DNA of 64,000 bases from Stenopsyche tienmushanensis (lineage: Eukaryota > Arthropoda > Insecta > Trichoptera > Stenopsychidae): positions 434,001 through 498,000 of the forward strand of contig WACJ01000115.1 of NCBI GenBank assembly GCA_008973525.1. The letters are read 5' to 3'. This document shows, in pieces, positions 1-11,431 of the stretch. The position numbers were made by a program, and so were the translations under genes. Below the pieces are notes generated by a model. The model did not search any database, had not been told where the DNA came from, and saw nothing but the letters and a program-made list of their open reading frames with translations. Each line of letters begins with the position of its first letter. Position 1 is the stretch's first letter.

Positions 1-1504
1 CGCGAAAATATAAGAAAAATGTATACTTGAACAATATATTATTATGGAGTTATGTACAGAAAATATTACAGGAAAATCTATTTTGACAAAGAAATCTTTA
101 TTTGTTTGAAAAATTAAGTCTCAAGAACAACGTAAAATGTTATGATGGGGTCCACAAAAAAAAAATGGTCAAGAAGAGGTTCGCGAAAAAATTTGTAAAT
201 ATTTTTAACGATGATATAAAATATGGATATGGATAATCAGCATAGAGATATATTTTATAAATTGGTATATATTTCCTCTATTTTTATCAACAATACGATA
301 ATTTAACTTAAGGTTCAAATTCACCACATAAGAATATATTTAAATAATATTCTAACTTTGATTTTTTAAGCTCGCCATAAAATTGGTTCAAATCCGATAC
401 CGGAAATATTTTCGTTTCTATTGCATTATTGTTTGATGTATTTTTATTATTAGTTTTCTGAAAAATAAGGGACTTTCCATAGATAATTCCCCCCTCATCT
501 AAACGATAGATTAACTTTTCTCAATTAGCTTACATCGACTAATAAGTTATCTTAACTTCTCAGCGAAACTAATCGTATCATGTTACAATATTCACTTATT
601 TCAGAGTAATACCAAGAAACTGGAAACACCGTTAATGTTACCGTTAATAATGGTTCAATATCCTGATTTTATATAATCCTATTTAATTAAATATTGAATG
701 CAATTTTTATGACTGAATTTTATATAAATAGAAGCTGTAGAGTGAGTATAAAGATATGAAATGCAATTTACTTAATAGGAAGCTAATCCTATGTAGAATT
801 AATCACAATCTGAAATTCCGTTATTAGATAAGGCACAAATTGATTTTCATGACAACTAAATTCAGTTTACAAATTACAAGTCTTACAACTTCACTATTCC
901 TATAATCAATTGCAGTAGTATGCAATACGTAGGCTTGATGAATAAATAACCTATTGTGTCTTATAATGGATTGAAAATTATGGCATAGCATTCGTAGAAC
1001 GTTGTATTCACCATCATTACTAATGCAGATGCAGTAGGAGTCACTATTATTGCCGTCTGTACATAGTAAGTCGTTTTAATTTAATATGCGACGAAAGCAT
1101 TAATAAATTCTCATGTTTCCATAATTAACCAAAATATTAAGTAACCATTTTATAGAACTATTTCCAGGGTGTTTAAAAAATAACTGCAATTGGAATGAAG
1201 AAATAATTGCCATCTAATGATGTAGTAGATGAAGTAGTTAACCATTTTGGACAGTTACAATTTTACAGGTACATCAATTAATTCATTCATAAAATAAAAA
1301 TCAACATTAATACGAAAATCAAAAGAGTGATGCATCTGAACGAATTATGAAATAGGATGCGATCGAAAAGTTGCCAATATGGTTTTTTGGCAATCTTAAG
1401 ATGTAAAAAATGGATATGAGCGTCAAAATATAACGATCATTATATATAAACATGATTATTATTAAAATCTCCATGATTAGCTATTCCATATGTTTTTAAT
1501 TTTT
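1..1504. other. AT-rich stretch without recognised gene
   Basis: Both strands are dense in stops. I see no motif of a known family, no tandem array and no terminal repeat pair. Confidence 0.5.
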
Positions 1505-1640
1505 TTTAAGTGGCTTTTAGCAACCCCTTTTATCGGACCATTATCAACCATTTTGACATGGTTTTTCATGGCGTATATATGTTTCTAAAAATGTGGTCAC
1601 CAGTCACAACTCCTGTAGGATTTGAACCTATGATGAATTT
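1505..1640 (-). repeat. tRNA-derived SINE copy, partial
   Basis: Read on the minus strand, this segment has a match to the RNA polymerase III B box (GGTTCAAATCC, rc of 1618-1628). A body shared with the copy at 18.6 kb follows, including the blocks CGCCATGAAAAACCATG and TCAAAATGGTTGATAAT. The A-box half is missing or too diverged to see. A shorter third copy lies near 10.9 kb. All three have the same orientation. The SINE assignment is inference from the B box plus the A box present in the 18.6-kb copy. Confidence 0.6.
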
Positions 1641-1689
1641 TACGTTTCAAAATCATATATTTATTTTTCAACATGGTCACCGTTAAGGC

Positions 1690-2010
1690 TAACATATTTC
1701 TTGCCAGCGTGGAACAAATGTTTTCATTCCGTCACTGAAAAATCTAGGGCTTGATAGCTACCTTCATCTCATCGTTCGTGATATAATAATTACCCTTGAG
1801 GTCTTTCTTGAGTAGAGTAAAACAATTTAAGGGTGCAGAATCGGTTCAAACGTCCGGTTTCGCAGATCATCTCTGTGCATTGTACCCATCATGCACAGAT
1901 TTTACCGTATACCAATTATTCAATAACGAAGCCGATACGTTCCTTAGATATTCTATATCCTTTGCAATAAGCTTTTGAGTGACTCGTCGGTCTTTTTAAA
2001 TAAAATGGTC
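1690..2010 (-). pseudogene. mariner transposase relic
   Basis: The minus strand gives transposase-like pieces in changing frames: KDLKGNYYITNDEMKVAIKP, then SPRFFSDGMKTFVPRWQEIC. This is the C-terminal layout of mariner transposases, where an F-V-P-R-W block precedes the end. An upstream piece (RRVTQKLIAKDI) resembles the N-terminal helix-turn-helix region, so the middle of the gene, including the catalytic aspartates, seems to be deleted. Stops and frame changes make it non-functional. No terminal inverted repeat was found. Confidence 0.6.
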
Positions 2011-2845
2011 GATGAGATTGCCATAAATAACCGTTAAAGGGTGATGAATCTCAGTAGATGTTACTTTTTCAGAAGATAAAATTCGATAACAGTACGCTGT
2101 CAAACTCCTGTTGACATAATACTAGAAAACATTTCCATACTTCCGCTTCTCGAAATACACATCATTTCAAACTTCGAATTAAGGAGGAATGTTACTTCTA
2201 CATAGCGCGTTTCTGAAGATCATTTCGTTCGCCGTCTACAAGCATTCGTGTGCATTCGTTTTTAGCACATTCTCGTAGTTATATAATGGTAAATTATTAA
2301 TTTGAATACTAAAACATGCAAGCAAAAACCGAATTGAATATAAAATTCTGTAAATAAATATTAACCAAAGTTTAGTGAATACATGATTAATGATAAATAA
2401 GCCTTCTTTGCATCAAGTTAATAAATTGAATCGAAATCGAATCGAATTGATTGAAAAATATTATCATAGCGCGAAGTTCAAACATCGAATCGAGGGAAAT
2501 AAGAAATTCGTCGCCAAAATGCAAAATGAGACAATTTTCCGATGAATGTGAATATTTAATAAGTTGAAAAATAAGCATTACTCTTAATAATGCACGAAAA
2601 TATGGGGAGAAATCTCAATGTTTAGTATCTTTATAATAATTTATAATAACTTGAAAGATGATGTTCAGCAAATGGGTTCATGACCCATTGAAACTCCGAT
2701 TTATGCCAAGAATCCATTGGTTATAAAATTCTGTCTCCAAATTTTTGAAACATGTTGATATAAGATTTTTAATTGGTTTCGCATTTATTTCATTTTGGGA
2801 AGCAAAATCACACAACGATGGAAACATTTCCAAATTCTTGTTCAG
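2011..2845. other. unassigned AT-rich stretch
   Basis: No gene recognised. A small inverted repeat (AATGGGT / ACCCATT at 2671-2689, 5-nt loop) is the only local structure noticed, and it is short enough to be chance. Confidence 0.4.
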
Positions 2846-3605
2846 CCATTGTTAGAATATTACCATTTTTAAGAGACATATTGGACATGTTTACATTTTC
2901 AAAAATATCAGATGATATAGGTATCGTCATTAGATGAATTTTCAATCGAAATTAAATCTATTTTGCGTATTAAACCTGAATTCCGGCAAATAATCGTAAG
3001 CCTATAGAAGTCGTTTGTGCACCTCAAATGTTGGAGTGGATGAGTGTTTTCTATGTACCGTACATTTTATCCCTTTGAACTCATTTTCTACTCCAGCCTC
3101 GATCACAATTATTTAGAGCTATTCTGATGTTTATATTTTTTGAAACATCGAAGCAATTGTTCTAGGATAAATACATTTTTCATTTTACGACAAACCACCT
3201 ATTTATACACATCCTGGAATATTTTCGTACAAGTTATATTTCCACATTTGAATCATATTATGGAAGCTTCACTACTCAGTGATTGATTAGACCAGAGCTG
3301 TTTACAATGATTTGCAATTGATGATTCAAAATTACATCAAAAATATGATTAGGGTGAACACCGCTAACCAATTAGTCACATTTTACTGCTTTAAGCGTAA
3401 AGCATTGGAGTATTGGAGAAAATTGGTTTTGTTTGACGAATTTTAAAAATCGAAGTGAAAAAATGATCTCTTGTACCTATATATGTATATAATAAAATGT
3501 CCTAATATTGAAAACAATTTTTATTCAAGTTATATACCATTTTTCCAATTCCAATTTCATTTACTAAAAATCTTTGCGAGTGCAAAGGGTTAAGAGACTT
3601 TCTCG
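2846..3605 (+). repeat. dispersed repeat, inverted partner at 56.9-57.6 kb
   Basis: The segment matches the reverse complement of 56905-57640 over most of its length with small gaps. Shared blocks include TAGAATATTACCATTTTT, CAATCGAAATTAAAT, ATTCCGGCAAATAATCGTAA, GAAGTCGTTTGTGCACCTCA and GAAGCTTCACTACTCAGTGA. The right end carries TGCAAAG-G-GTTAAG in both copies, so a TTAA lies at or near the boundary; this would suit a piggyBac-like insertion, but homology seems to run slightly past it. No transposase was read in either copy. The class is unknown. Confidence 0.6.
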
Positions 3606-4849
3606 ATAAAAAAATTCTCGAAATTTTTCGATAATAATATGTAATATTTTATAATGAGTCTTAGAATAGAACAACATAAACCAATTTCTTTGGGGAAATC
3701 TTTTAACCTTTGCTATTTCATTATTAAACGAAAAAAAGTAATCGAAGGTATTTTGAAAAATATCAAGAGTTTCCATGAACTAATTTAAAAGGACTATTAA
3801 TAAAATTCCGTATAAATATTGAAAACTAATTTTCTTTTTAATGATGTAAATTCTGAATAAGCTATTAAGCTTCATCTTAAGCTAAAAAAAATTATACACA
3901 GATTGAGGTTTTCTATTTTTCTGAAGAAGCTAGCAATTATATTTTATGCGCCATCTCTCAAAGTAATCAAAATATTTCCAACTAACGAGACTTTTAATGG
4001 AATTTTTTATGCACTTATTTTTAAGTTTTGTTGCACTTTCAAATTATTTTTTTTACGTCATTATGGTTTATTGCAGTTTAACGCAGAGACTTTAAAACTT
4101 ACTTGCATAGAAATGAAAATTTCGACATTAATTCAGATGTATATGTAGTTTGAGGTTATTTTTTGTTAATCCTTCAATACTAATCATAATTTTAAAATCG
4201 ATATATTCGAGTGTTAAATTACTCTCAAAGCAAGAAGACTGAATTTAGCGATGAAAATCGTATGAATACGGACATCAGATTGATATTTGTCCGCTATAAA
4301 ATTAGCGAACAAGACTGAATTTTTATCACTAATGATTTTGCAGATTTAGTTGCATTTCAATGCGATTTTTTAATCCATAAATTGAAAGCGAATCATTATT
4401 CAAATTGTTATATTTAATCTATTTATTGGATATATAATGTTCCAAACAATATACATTGAAAAATTTGCACACAAAATCTAGAATATTAATGAGATAATTT
4501 AAAAATTGAGATAAATAGAGTTTATTATTATAGGAATGATAGAGAACCTGGAAATTGGAAATATTAATATTTTCGAATGATTGTCTCGATTTAGGTTTAA
4601 TCTGATTTTCTGGATTAAAAACGTTGTGCAGGTATGCCTATGAGTGAATTGATTTGCAAAAATAATGAAAATATCATTTTAAAATTGGCAAATGAAAAGA
4701 CATTTCTCCAGAAAAAATTCTTACGTTCAATTACGAATATGGCACTACAAGAAGAAATAAATATAGAAACATTTTTTTTTCAATAAGGCAACTGGAAAGT
4801 ATTAGAACGCTCTTTTACAATATAGTACTAAAAAAATAATTGATCATTA
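3606..4849. other. unassigned AT-rich stretch
   Basis: An open frame at 3903-4148 starts with a non-ATG codon and is rich in Phe, Ile and Lys, as expected from AT-rich chance ORFs. Nothing else is recognised. Confidence 0.4.
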
Positions 4850-4935
4850 AAAATACATATTATATCGTTTTTAAAACATCAAAATGGAATGTCAAAAAAT
4901 GCAAATCCGCAGGATTCATCAGTTTTTTCGCCAAA
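4850..4935 (+). repeat. short dispersed repeat, partner at 31.8 kb
   Basis: Aligns by eye with 31785-31875 in the same orientation. The shared core is AACATCAAAATGG-ATGT-AAAAAA followed by a CCGCAG block and a T-rich run. Probably two fragments of one old transposon. No coding content is seen. Confidence 0.35.
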
Positions 4936-5224
4936 ACATAACACACTGGTTAATAGTAACAAAATGGCGTTGATTTGAAAAAAAACCTTTTTTGGGGGCA
5001 TTTTTAATGTAAAAACATAAAATAAAATAAATATTTTGATCTGATACCATAATAGCCATATATGTGTAAAATAATCTCATAAATTTTCAGATCAATTGGC
5101 AACTTGGTTTTTTGAAATTCTATAAATGCCGCATGCAAAAATGACGTTTCGAGAAAAACGCATTTAAAGTTTTAAGTACTAAAAATTTTTAAATAAAGGG
5201 AAACTCCATAAAAAATTCTTTAGC

Positions 5225-5592
5225 TATCCTAGCCTTGTCTTTTTTTTTGCCAATCTGGCGTCTCTGTGAGCTTTTCTAGCTTCTTTAGAAGATTGGATCG
5301 GATTCGGATTCTCGGCGGTTGGCAAGGTATATACGATCTTCGTTGTGCAACTACCGAATCATGATCCCCATGACATCCATTATTTTTAATATTGGTTCAA
5401 ATCTTTCATCAAAAATGCAGCGATTTTTAGTATTTTATCGCCACAAAAAATATGTTTTGGTACCAGAGACCATACGCATGCAATGAAACTATCATTGTTA
5501 TTTTGTGTATTCGAACCAAAGCTTTCCAGTAAATCATGAGGCGATAATTCTTCATCAATGGCTTTTTTCGTACAGAGCTCATCCTTTTTCAA
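5225..5592 (-). pseudogene. coding-like fragment of unknown family
   Basis: On the minus strand, 5386-5592 is an open frame without an ATG start (contains CVWSLVPKHIFCGDKILKIA). It is followed after stops by a segment reading SNLLKKLEKLTETPD. The second part is repeated near 22.5 kb, where the minus strand reads SNLVKELKQLAKTPD. Similarity at protein level between two distant loci suggests a decayed transposon-encoded or duplicated protein. I do not recognise the family, and the join between the two parts is inferred only from proximity. Confidence 0.3.
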
Positions 5593-5852
5593 ATCTGTGT
5601 TAACATTTTTTTGACTTAATTTGCTCTCTTAGTAGAGCAAAGATATGAAAGGTCCTTAACGGGAATCTGTAGCCTGCAAACAAAAACAGTAATAGGGGCA
5701 AGCCTGCAACTGCAGCGGTCTTAGGTCTATTGGACTATTGGATCTATAGGACGGAGTGATTGTTTCGAGCTCAATTTCACCAAAATTATAGGCGACATTT
5801 TTAGAGATATGTACTTTCCTCGTCTACGTCTCCGGTTCAATCACTGCCCAAT

Positions 5853-5890
5853 TACTGTTTATATAATATATCTATATTATATAAACAGTA
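5853..5890. repeat. perfect 38-bp AT-rich inverted repeat
   Basis: Two 18-nt arms (TACTGTTTATATAATATA and its exact reverse complement) are separated by the dinucleotide TC. It could extrude as a cruciform or fold as a hairpin RNA. It may be the core of a small MITE, but no second copy was noticed in the window. Confidence 0.85.
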
Positions 5891-6884
5891 CACACATTCT
5901 GCACAAATTAATATTTCACACACGGAATAACTCCATGCATTCGATGTATTACGGCAGTAATTCCAAATTATGATGAGGACATTCGAAAATTGTCCGATGA
6001 ATTAATATTCTTTGATGTTGTAAAGTAGCGTAATAAACATATTTGACGTATTTTTTTAAATGTAAGTACCCTATTTAAAATACTGTTGAATAAATTATTC
6101 ATTTTATATATGCTTATATTAAAAATGTCACGCAAGCCACAAACATCACACTTCACATTTTTTGTTCTAATTATGTTAAGAATATTTCGTTACGAAAATA
6201 CTGTGAATATAAATGCCACAATGGAGAGAAAATATTGCCAAAAATATCAAACATAATGTTTTTTATCCACTTAAAGGGTTAATCCAGAAAATTTTATATT
6301 CCGATTTGTATAAAATTTTATTTTAGAATTATTAAGCATCTTCTAAAAATGCATGAAGATTTATTCTTAGTAAATTAATTGTATGTGACAAAGGCTATTT
6401 AATGTTTTTAAGGAGTTATATACAGTTTTTAATAAATTAAAAAGCAATGCAATTGTGATTATACATTGAGGGTAAAATTCACATTGCCAATAGATAAAAC
6501 AAGACACTTTTTTTTAAAATTAATACATGCTCAATAGTACAATATTTTTTTTAAAAGTATTCACTAATTTGGCTGAATATTCCTAGCTTTTCATTGGAGA
6601 GGGAGGTTGTTCCTGTTCTTACGCCGGAATCATCATTATCAATAAAAAAAGTTCTTTCTCTCTTAAAGTTCTTGCCAGTCTTATAAATGGCCACATTTTT
6701 GACAGGGATTTTAAATGTCAGTTCGATTATATAAATTAAGTTTTTTTTAGTCTGGCTTAAAAATTTAATATCAAAAATGCTAAGAAATTAAGGTGCGTCT
6801 TATAGTCCGTAAAATATGGTAATGATTGAAGAGATCGAAACATGAACTTAAACTAACAGTCAATAAAAAATCGACCTTTAAAGA
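5891..6884. other. unassigned AT-rich stretch
   Basis: Short open frames only (for example 5968-6156 on the minus strand), none with a recognisable motif. Confidence 0.4.
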
Positions 6885-7110
6885 AAATTTAATGGCACTT
6901 GATGAAGAGCTTCTACCTCATACACATTATTCATCGAATATCACACCCTCCGATTATTGTTTGTTTAAGTACTTAGAACATTAGTTATTAAATATAGATT
7001 ATAATACTATCAGTGAGGAAAATAAAAATTAATATATTTTTAAACTCGATCCTAAATATTTTTTTCTTACTATGAAGCGAAAAGAACTAGAAAACGATGA
7101 AAAACTATTT
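6885..7110 (+). pseudogene. mariner transposase relic, third-Asp region
   Basis: The frame from about 6891 reads EELLPHTHYSSNITPSDYCL, followed by FKYLEH and a stop. This corresponds to the mariner block around the third catalytic aspartate (consensus form Y-S-P-D-L-A-P-x-D-Y-x-L-F), with the D of SDY kept. It lies 80 bp upstream of a separate mariner copy in the same orientation, whose terminal repeat starts at 7191, so the two are distinct insertions. The upstream catalytic part and the ends are not visible. Confidence 0.65.
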
Positions 7111-7190
7111 TAGTTAAGGTTTTAAATATAATAGTAAATTGAATACTTTTCAGTATTTATAATGACTAAAAATAGTTTAGATTAATTATA

Positions 7191-8039
7191 TCAAGTCAGT
7201 TCAAAAGATCGTTCGCATTTTTTGAGAATTTTTTAAATAGTGTAAATAAAACATTAACTTCAGTAGAACCATTATCCGGATCTTGATTATTCGAATTTTC
7301 GATTATCCGGATTGTAAAAAATAAAACGAAAATAATTATAATTTGCAGATTTGCACGTGGAGAATTGTGTCCACTTTTGCTCATGTACGTAATGGATTGC
7401 ATATTATGAAGTTTAATAATTGTCAAATATCAAAAGATGAAAGCTAAGAACGAAAAGTTATGAAAAAATCTGGAAATACAGAACGGGATGTGTGTATTTT
7501 TATATGGTTCACACAAAGACGATCAACTGGACAGACAATATCTGGTCTATTGTTGTGCGAAAAAGCAATATTTTTCAATACAAAATGTCTGCCTGCTGCA
7601 GTTTCAGTGCAAATGTAGCAGTACGTATGTAAGTGCTTGGTGGAATATATATGGTGTTATTTATTATGAACTGTTGGTGCAGATATTTACAGTGTCGTTT
7701 AAATTTAAAAGTAATTTGAAAACTACTGCGATTGATGAAAATCAAAAAAGTATTGTTTCATCATGATAACGTTAGACCATATACAGCTCAAATAACGCTG
7801 CAAAAATGAAATTAAACTACATTCTAAAGAGGATGTACAAAACGGACTTTCAAGTTTTTTTTTTTTATCAAAACCAGTGTCTTTCTACAGCAATGGAATT
7901 AAGAAGATACCTGTAAGATGGCGATAAATTATAGATAGTGAAGGAAAATATATCATTGATTAAAATGTTAAACTATGTTTTGTTTTAACTATTTTAAAAA
8001 AATCTCAAAAATGCGCACGAACTCTTGGACATGATCTGA
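7191..8039 (+). mobile_element. mariner element, internally deleted, with TIRs and TA duplication
   Basis: The left end (TCAAGTCAGTTCAAAAGATC...) and the reverse complement of the right end (TCAGATCATGTCCAAGAGTT...) align with one gap and run into a shared GCGCAT/TCGCAT-TTTTGAGA block. TA flanks both ends (7189-7190, 8040-8041), as expected for mariner insertion. Inside are transposase pieces: GVIYYELL near 7650, VLFHHDNVRPYTAQIT near 7745-7795 with the second catalytic Asp, and a C-terminal IPVRWR...SEGKYIID ending in a stop. At 849 bp it is shorter than the usual 1.2-1.3 kb. The region between the second Asp and the C-terminus is deleted and the frame is broken, so it is not autonomous. A relative's 3' half is at 39896-40204. 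Confidence 0.8.
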
Positions 8040-8041
8040 TA

Positions 8042-8569
8042 AGTGTTCCTTATAAGGGTAACTCCGTCAGAATATTGATTGTCATATATATTTTTTTAAT
8101 TACCTCGTAATCTAAAATGAATACATTAAATTTTTAAAAGCAATCGACCCGCTTTATAAATACCTGAAAAAATTACTTTGATGAAATTCCAGTGCGAAAT
8201 TCAGATCGTAAAAAGTAGCATTTAAAGCAACTGTCTCATTATAATTCTTCGCGTTGAAATACTCCGGTGTTAGAAAGTGTTCACGGCCGAAATTAAATAC
8301 TTAATTTCACCCTTTTTACTATCCACCTCCAATTTGAAAATTCAGATTTAACTACCTTATTTGGGTCGCATAAATTGACGAATAAAATATAATCGTAAAA
8401 ATTGCATACGAATATTTGTTAAATTTATATTAAATTAAGGGGTTATTCCGTTTAAAGGCATTTTTTTGGCAAATACGAAATAGATCTTTGAATTATATAA
8501 GGCATATACTATATACAATGGCAAAGGTTTCCAAGAATATCGAACATTTTATTCTACTTATGGTAATAT
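8042..8569. other. unassigned AT-rich stretch
   Basis: No gene or repeat recognised. Confidence 0.4.
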
Positions 8570-8893
8570 TTATATCGACACAAGGGTAGTATTTATGCAA
8601 AAAATATTTATATGGCGGCAATTAAATATTTGTGGAATGGAAGTAGAGTGAAATATACATAAACAGCTCGAATTTTGAATAAGCCTCCCTTTACTGACTG
8701 TTTGCTCACAGTAGCGAAAAAAATCGAATTTGTCGCAAACAAACACAAAACAGGTCGATCCTATTGAATGCATCGATAATTTTTGTCCGCCCTCGTTGTT
8801 TGATGTAATGTTGCCATTCGAGATTTTATCACTGCATTGGAAGTAGTGCAGCGATTGCACGCACGGGGTAGTAAAAAAAATAAACGCAATCAT
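8570..8893 (-). CDS. hypothetical small Cys-containing ORF, possibly secreted
   Basis: A 107-codon frame begins with a true ATG at 8891-8893 and ends at a TAA. The N-terminus (MIAFIFFTTPCVQS) is hydrophobic and could act as a signal peptide, with LHYFQCSD following. Nine cysteines fall at about residues 11, 20, 48, 53, 62, 77, 79, 92 and 99. The segment is visibly less AT-rich than its flanks. I do not recognise a family; the Cys spacing is only loosely like small secreted insect proteins and does not clearly fit a Ly6 or chitin-binding pattern. It could be a chance ORF, part of an exon, or transposon-derived. Confidence 0.25.
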   Translation of the reverse strand: MIAFIFFTTPCVQSLHYFQCSDKISNGNITSNNEGGQKLSMHSIGSTCFVFVCDKFDFFRYCEQTVSKGRLIQNSSCLCIFHSTSIPQIFNCRHINIFCINTTLVSI

Positions 8894-9609
8894 GCACTTT
8901 TAGAACTGACGTCACATAATATCGCTTTGACGTTATTAATAGTACAAATGAAGTTCCCTGGTTGACCAATCGTTAGAAAATCCATTTCGCGTGCCGCTAA
9001 TGAGCCTAACTATGCCATGTGTAGCACAATTAACTGAAATTTGGCACGCGAATCAAAGATGTATGACCTGATCTTGGTTCAAGAGGGCTAGATGAATTAG
9101 ATATGTAGGCTGGAAGTAAAATAATGTATAGGGAAACATATTTAGATTTGATGTCCCACGTGTAGCATACCCTAACTAAATTTAGCCGATTTGACATTGC
9201 ATTGGCGCTTAGATTACTAGATTTAACTCGATTTACTGATGTCACATTGAAAATGTTTCATATATAATACATACATTTATATATAATAAAAGTCTTTAAT
9301 ACTTTAGTATTAAGGTAAGTATTGAGCATATCAAACAAATGTCTGTACACTGGGGTAAATCTAGATATACTGCATTATGTAAAAACACAATAATTTACCA
9401 TTAAAAATCATTTCTTTCTATCTTGTTTTCAACTCAAAAACCTTTCTACTTATCTACAGTAGGAATTCCGTGTTGAGACGTCCCGAGAATTTTTCCGGGA
9501 TTTTCGAGCATTTTCGCTGTATCGAGTCCAAGGACTTTCAATCTCGTATTAAAAAGTAATATCGTTTTGTTATATTATATATATAACAAAATGCAAAAAA
9601 AATACATAT
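8894..9609. other. unassigned stretch
   Basis: An open frame at 9030-9245 (minus) shows no known motif. A short CCCGAG/CCGGGA-containing segment at 9478-9505 recalls the CCCGGG subterminal motifs of the hAT copies at 39 and 56 kb, but is too short to assign. Confidence 0.35.
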
Positions 9610-10830
9610 TATCATTATTGTAGTCCATAATGGAAAGGAATCAATCGGAAGTATGGAAACATTAGAAAAAATCTATCAACCTGGAGACAACTATAAAGAT
9701 TTGCTGAATCTTTCCATTATTTAATTGGGAGTAGTTTCTGAAAAAGTAGTTTCATTTAGAAGACCTGCTGGGCTTCATAGTGTTAGATGGATAGTTAAAG
9801 CTATGTATTTCTTGAAGATTTTCCAGTTTAAACATCTGTTTAAACTGACAAAAAAGGAAGAGAAAGCAGTGAAAGATATGCATTTTTACAATCATAATAT
9901 ACATAAAATACTGGTTCCAAGCCTCTGTTGGATATTCAGTACCAAAAAATGACTTACAATAATTAATTTGATTTAATAGTATAAACGAATCACTGGCCAA
10001 AGTCGCCATGAAAAAAATACTGGGCTCTTTGTGGTACTTGTCGAAAGAGTTGGTGTCTTTTGCATTTTTGACGAAGAACTTTCAGTTTAAGATTAAAAAA
10101 ATATGGTAGATGCATTAATAATCGAATATTTAGGGAATTGATCAAATATAAAAAGCATTGATGTCGAATACATCTCCAAAAAAAGCATAGAAAACATTGT
10201 GACTAGTAATTCAATACGATTTTTCCAGATACTGGATATCTCGTCATAATTTTTGAATAAAGACGTTATGAGGATGACTCTGATTTTGAGGCTGCAAATA
10301 AAATGATCCATTCTATGCGGGTAATTAATGATATTGCTGAGGGTGGTGTTTGCCTTATTGAAGGAATAAATTGATGACAAAATTTTGTTATGTGGAGTTA
10401 TTTTGGCGGCAAAATGACTGGAGAAAAGACAAAAAGATAAAAAAAAATCGACGGAATATTAAATTAGGATTAGTTGAAGAAAATTTCAAGGAAATTTAAT
10501 ACTTTCTGGCCTTAAATCACTCTTTTTTTATTAGAGAAGATTTGAAGCCAAAATGATATTCAATTGTATAATTGCAGTTTATAGAGTATTTATACTACCA
10601 CGCTTCTCAGGTTAGTCGTTCTGCAAAGGCAATATTTGAGAATTATGTTATGAAAAAGGAATGATAGATTACAGCTGCTTGAAGAATTCATCCAAATTAA
10701 AAAATTTGAAGATTTGTTAACAACAAACTTAATACACGTGACAAAATTGCTATTTAGAAAATTACCAAAACTCAGTGAAGATTCAAAAAGAATTTTCTCC
10801 ATATTTTGATAACAGACAAATTTTATCATA
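9610..10830 (+). pseudogene. decayed transposon-associated protein, possibly hAT-like
   Basis: The plus strand gives successive coding-like pieces in shifting frames: IYQPGDNYKDLLNLSIIYLG, then FRRPAGLHSVRWIVKAMYFL with KIFQFKHLFKLTKKEEKAV, then SLAKVAMKKILGSLWYLSKE, then VTSNSIRFFQILDIS, and AANKMIHSMRVINDIAEGGV with CLIEGIN. The order matches a second, shorter copy at 34178-34520. From memory this set (RARWM-KAIYSLKI, NDxAERGV-LIE) occurs in a dispersed protein family of arthropod genomes, probably a DNA transposon; the hAT link is my inference. Stops and frameshifts show it is dead. Confidence 0.5.
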
Positions 10831-10869
10831 AAAAATTGAAGCCAGAAAGCCCAAACAATCCAAACAGAG

Positions 10870-10935
10870 CATATATGTTTTTTTTTAAATGTGATTGTCA
10901 GTCACACGTTCTGTAGATTTGAACCCATTGATTTG
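10870..10935 (-). repeat. tRNA-derived SINE fragment
   Basis: The minus strand has a B-box-like GGTTCAAATCT (rc of 10915-10925), then CTACAG and a GTGACTGACAATCACATTT block. This is the same order as in the copies at 1.6 kb (GTGACTGGTGACCACATTT) and 18.6 kb (GTGATTGGCGATCACATTT). Only the centre of the element is present. Confidence 0.55.
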
Positions 10936-11397
10936 AAAAATTGATACATAATGAACTATTATTATTGTGTTTACTCTTATTCTTAAATGTAAGCATAAAT
11001 AATAGTGATACTCAACTTAAAAAATATTTTACTAGTGCAATATTTGTTTCTCAACTCTTTCACTTAGCTTTTGCAAATCGATCTCAGTTTGGGTATTTTT
11101 GGTGTGTCAGTTTATTTTTGGGTGGACGTCAACCAGCTCTATTTGGAGATATTCTGGGGTCGATTCAAATTTAACATGAAAAGGAGATGAAAATATATTT
11201 CAAAAATTTTGTTGTTTGTCTAACTGTAAATTACTGAGCAGGGTTTCTTATTTCTTTTGCATATTTGATGTAATTGTTACATTTTCATTTCTTAAATTCT
11301 TTCAAAAATAGAAAGTGATAAGCGTAATTATTTTTCAATTGCGATTACCTTAGCCATTATAAAATAAATATATTTTCTAAAAGTGTGATGGATCTCG

Positions 11398-11431
11398 TGG
11401 GCCGAAAAAATGTTCATCCCTGATCTAAAGT
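11398..11431 (-). repeat. hAT-type terminus
   Basis: The reverse complement reads CAGGGATGAACATTTTTTCG followed by GCCCACGAG. This resembles hAT terminal inverted repeats, which begin CAGxG and soon run into a GGCCCGC-like block. The partner end was not found. Confidence 0.35.

Noticed and set aside
5833..5843. B-box-like GGTTCAATCAC near the hairpin
   Set aside because: No A box at the right distance and no similarity to the SINE copies.
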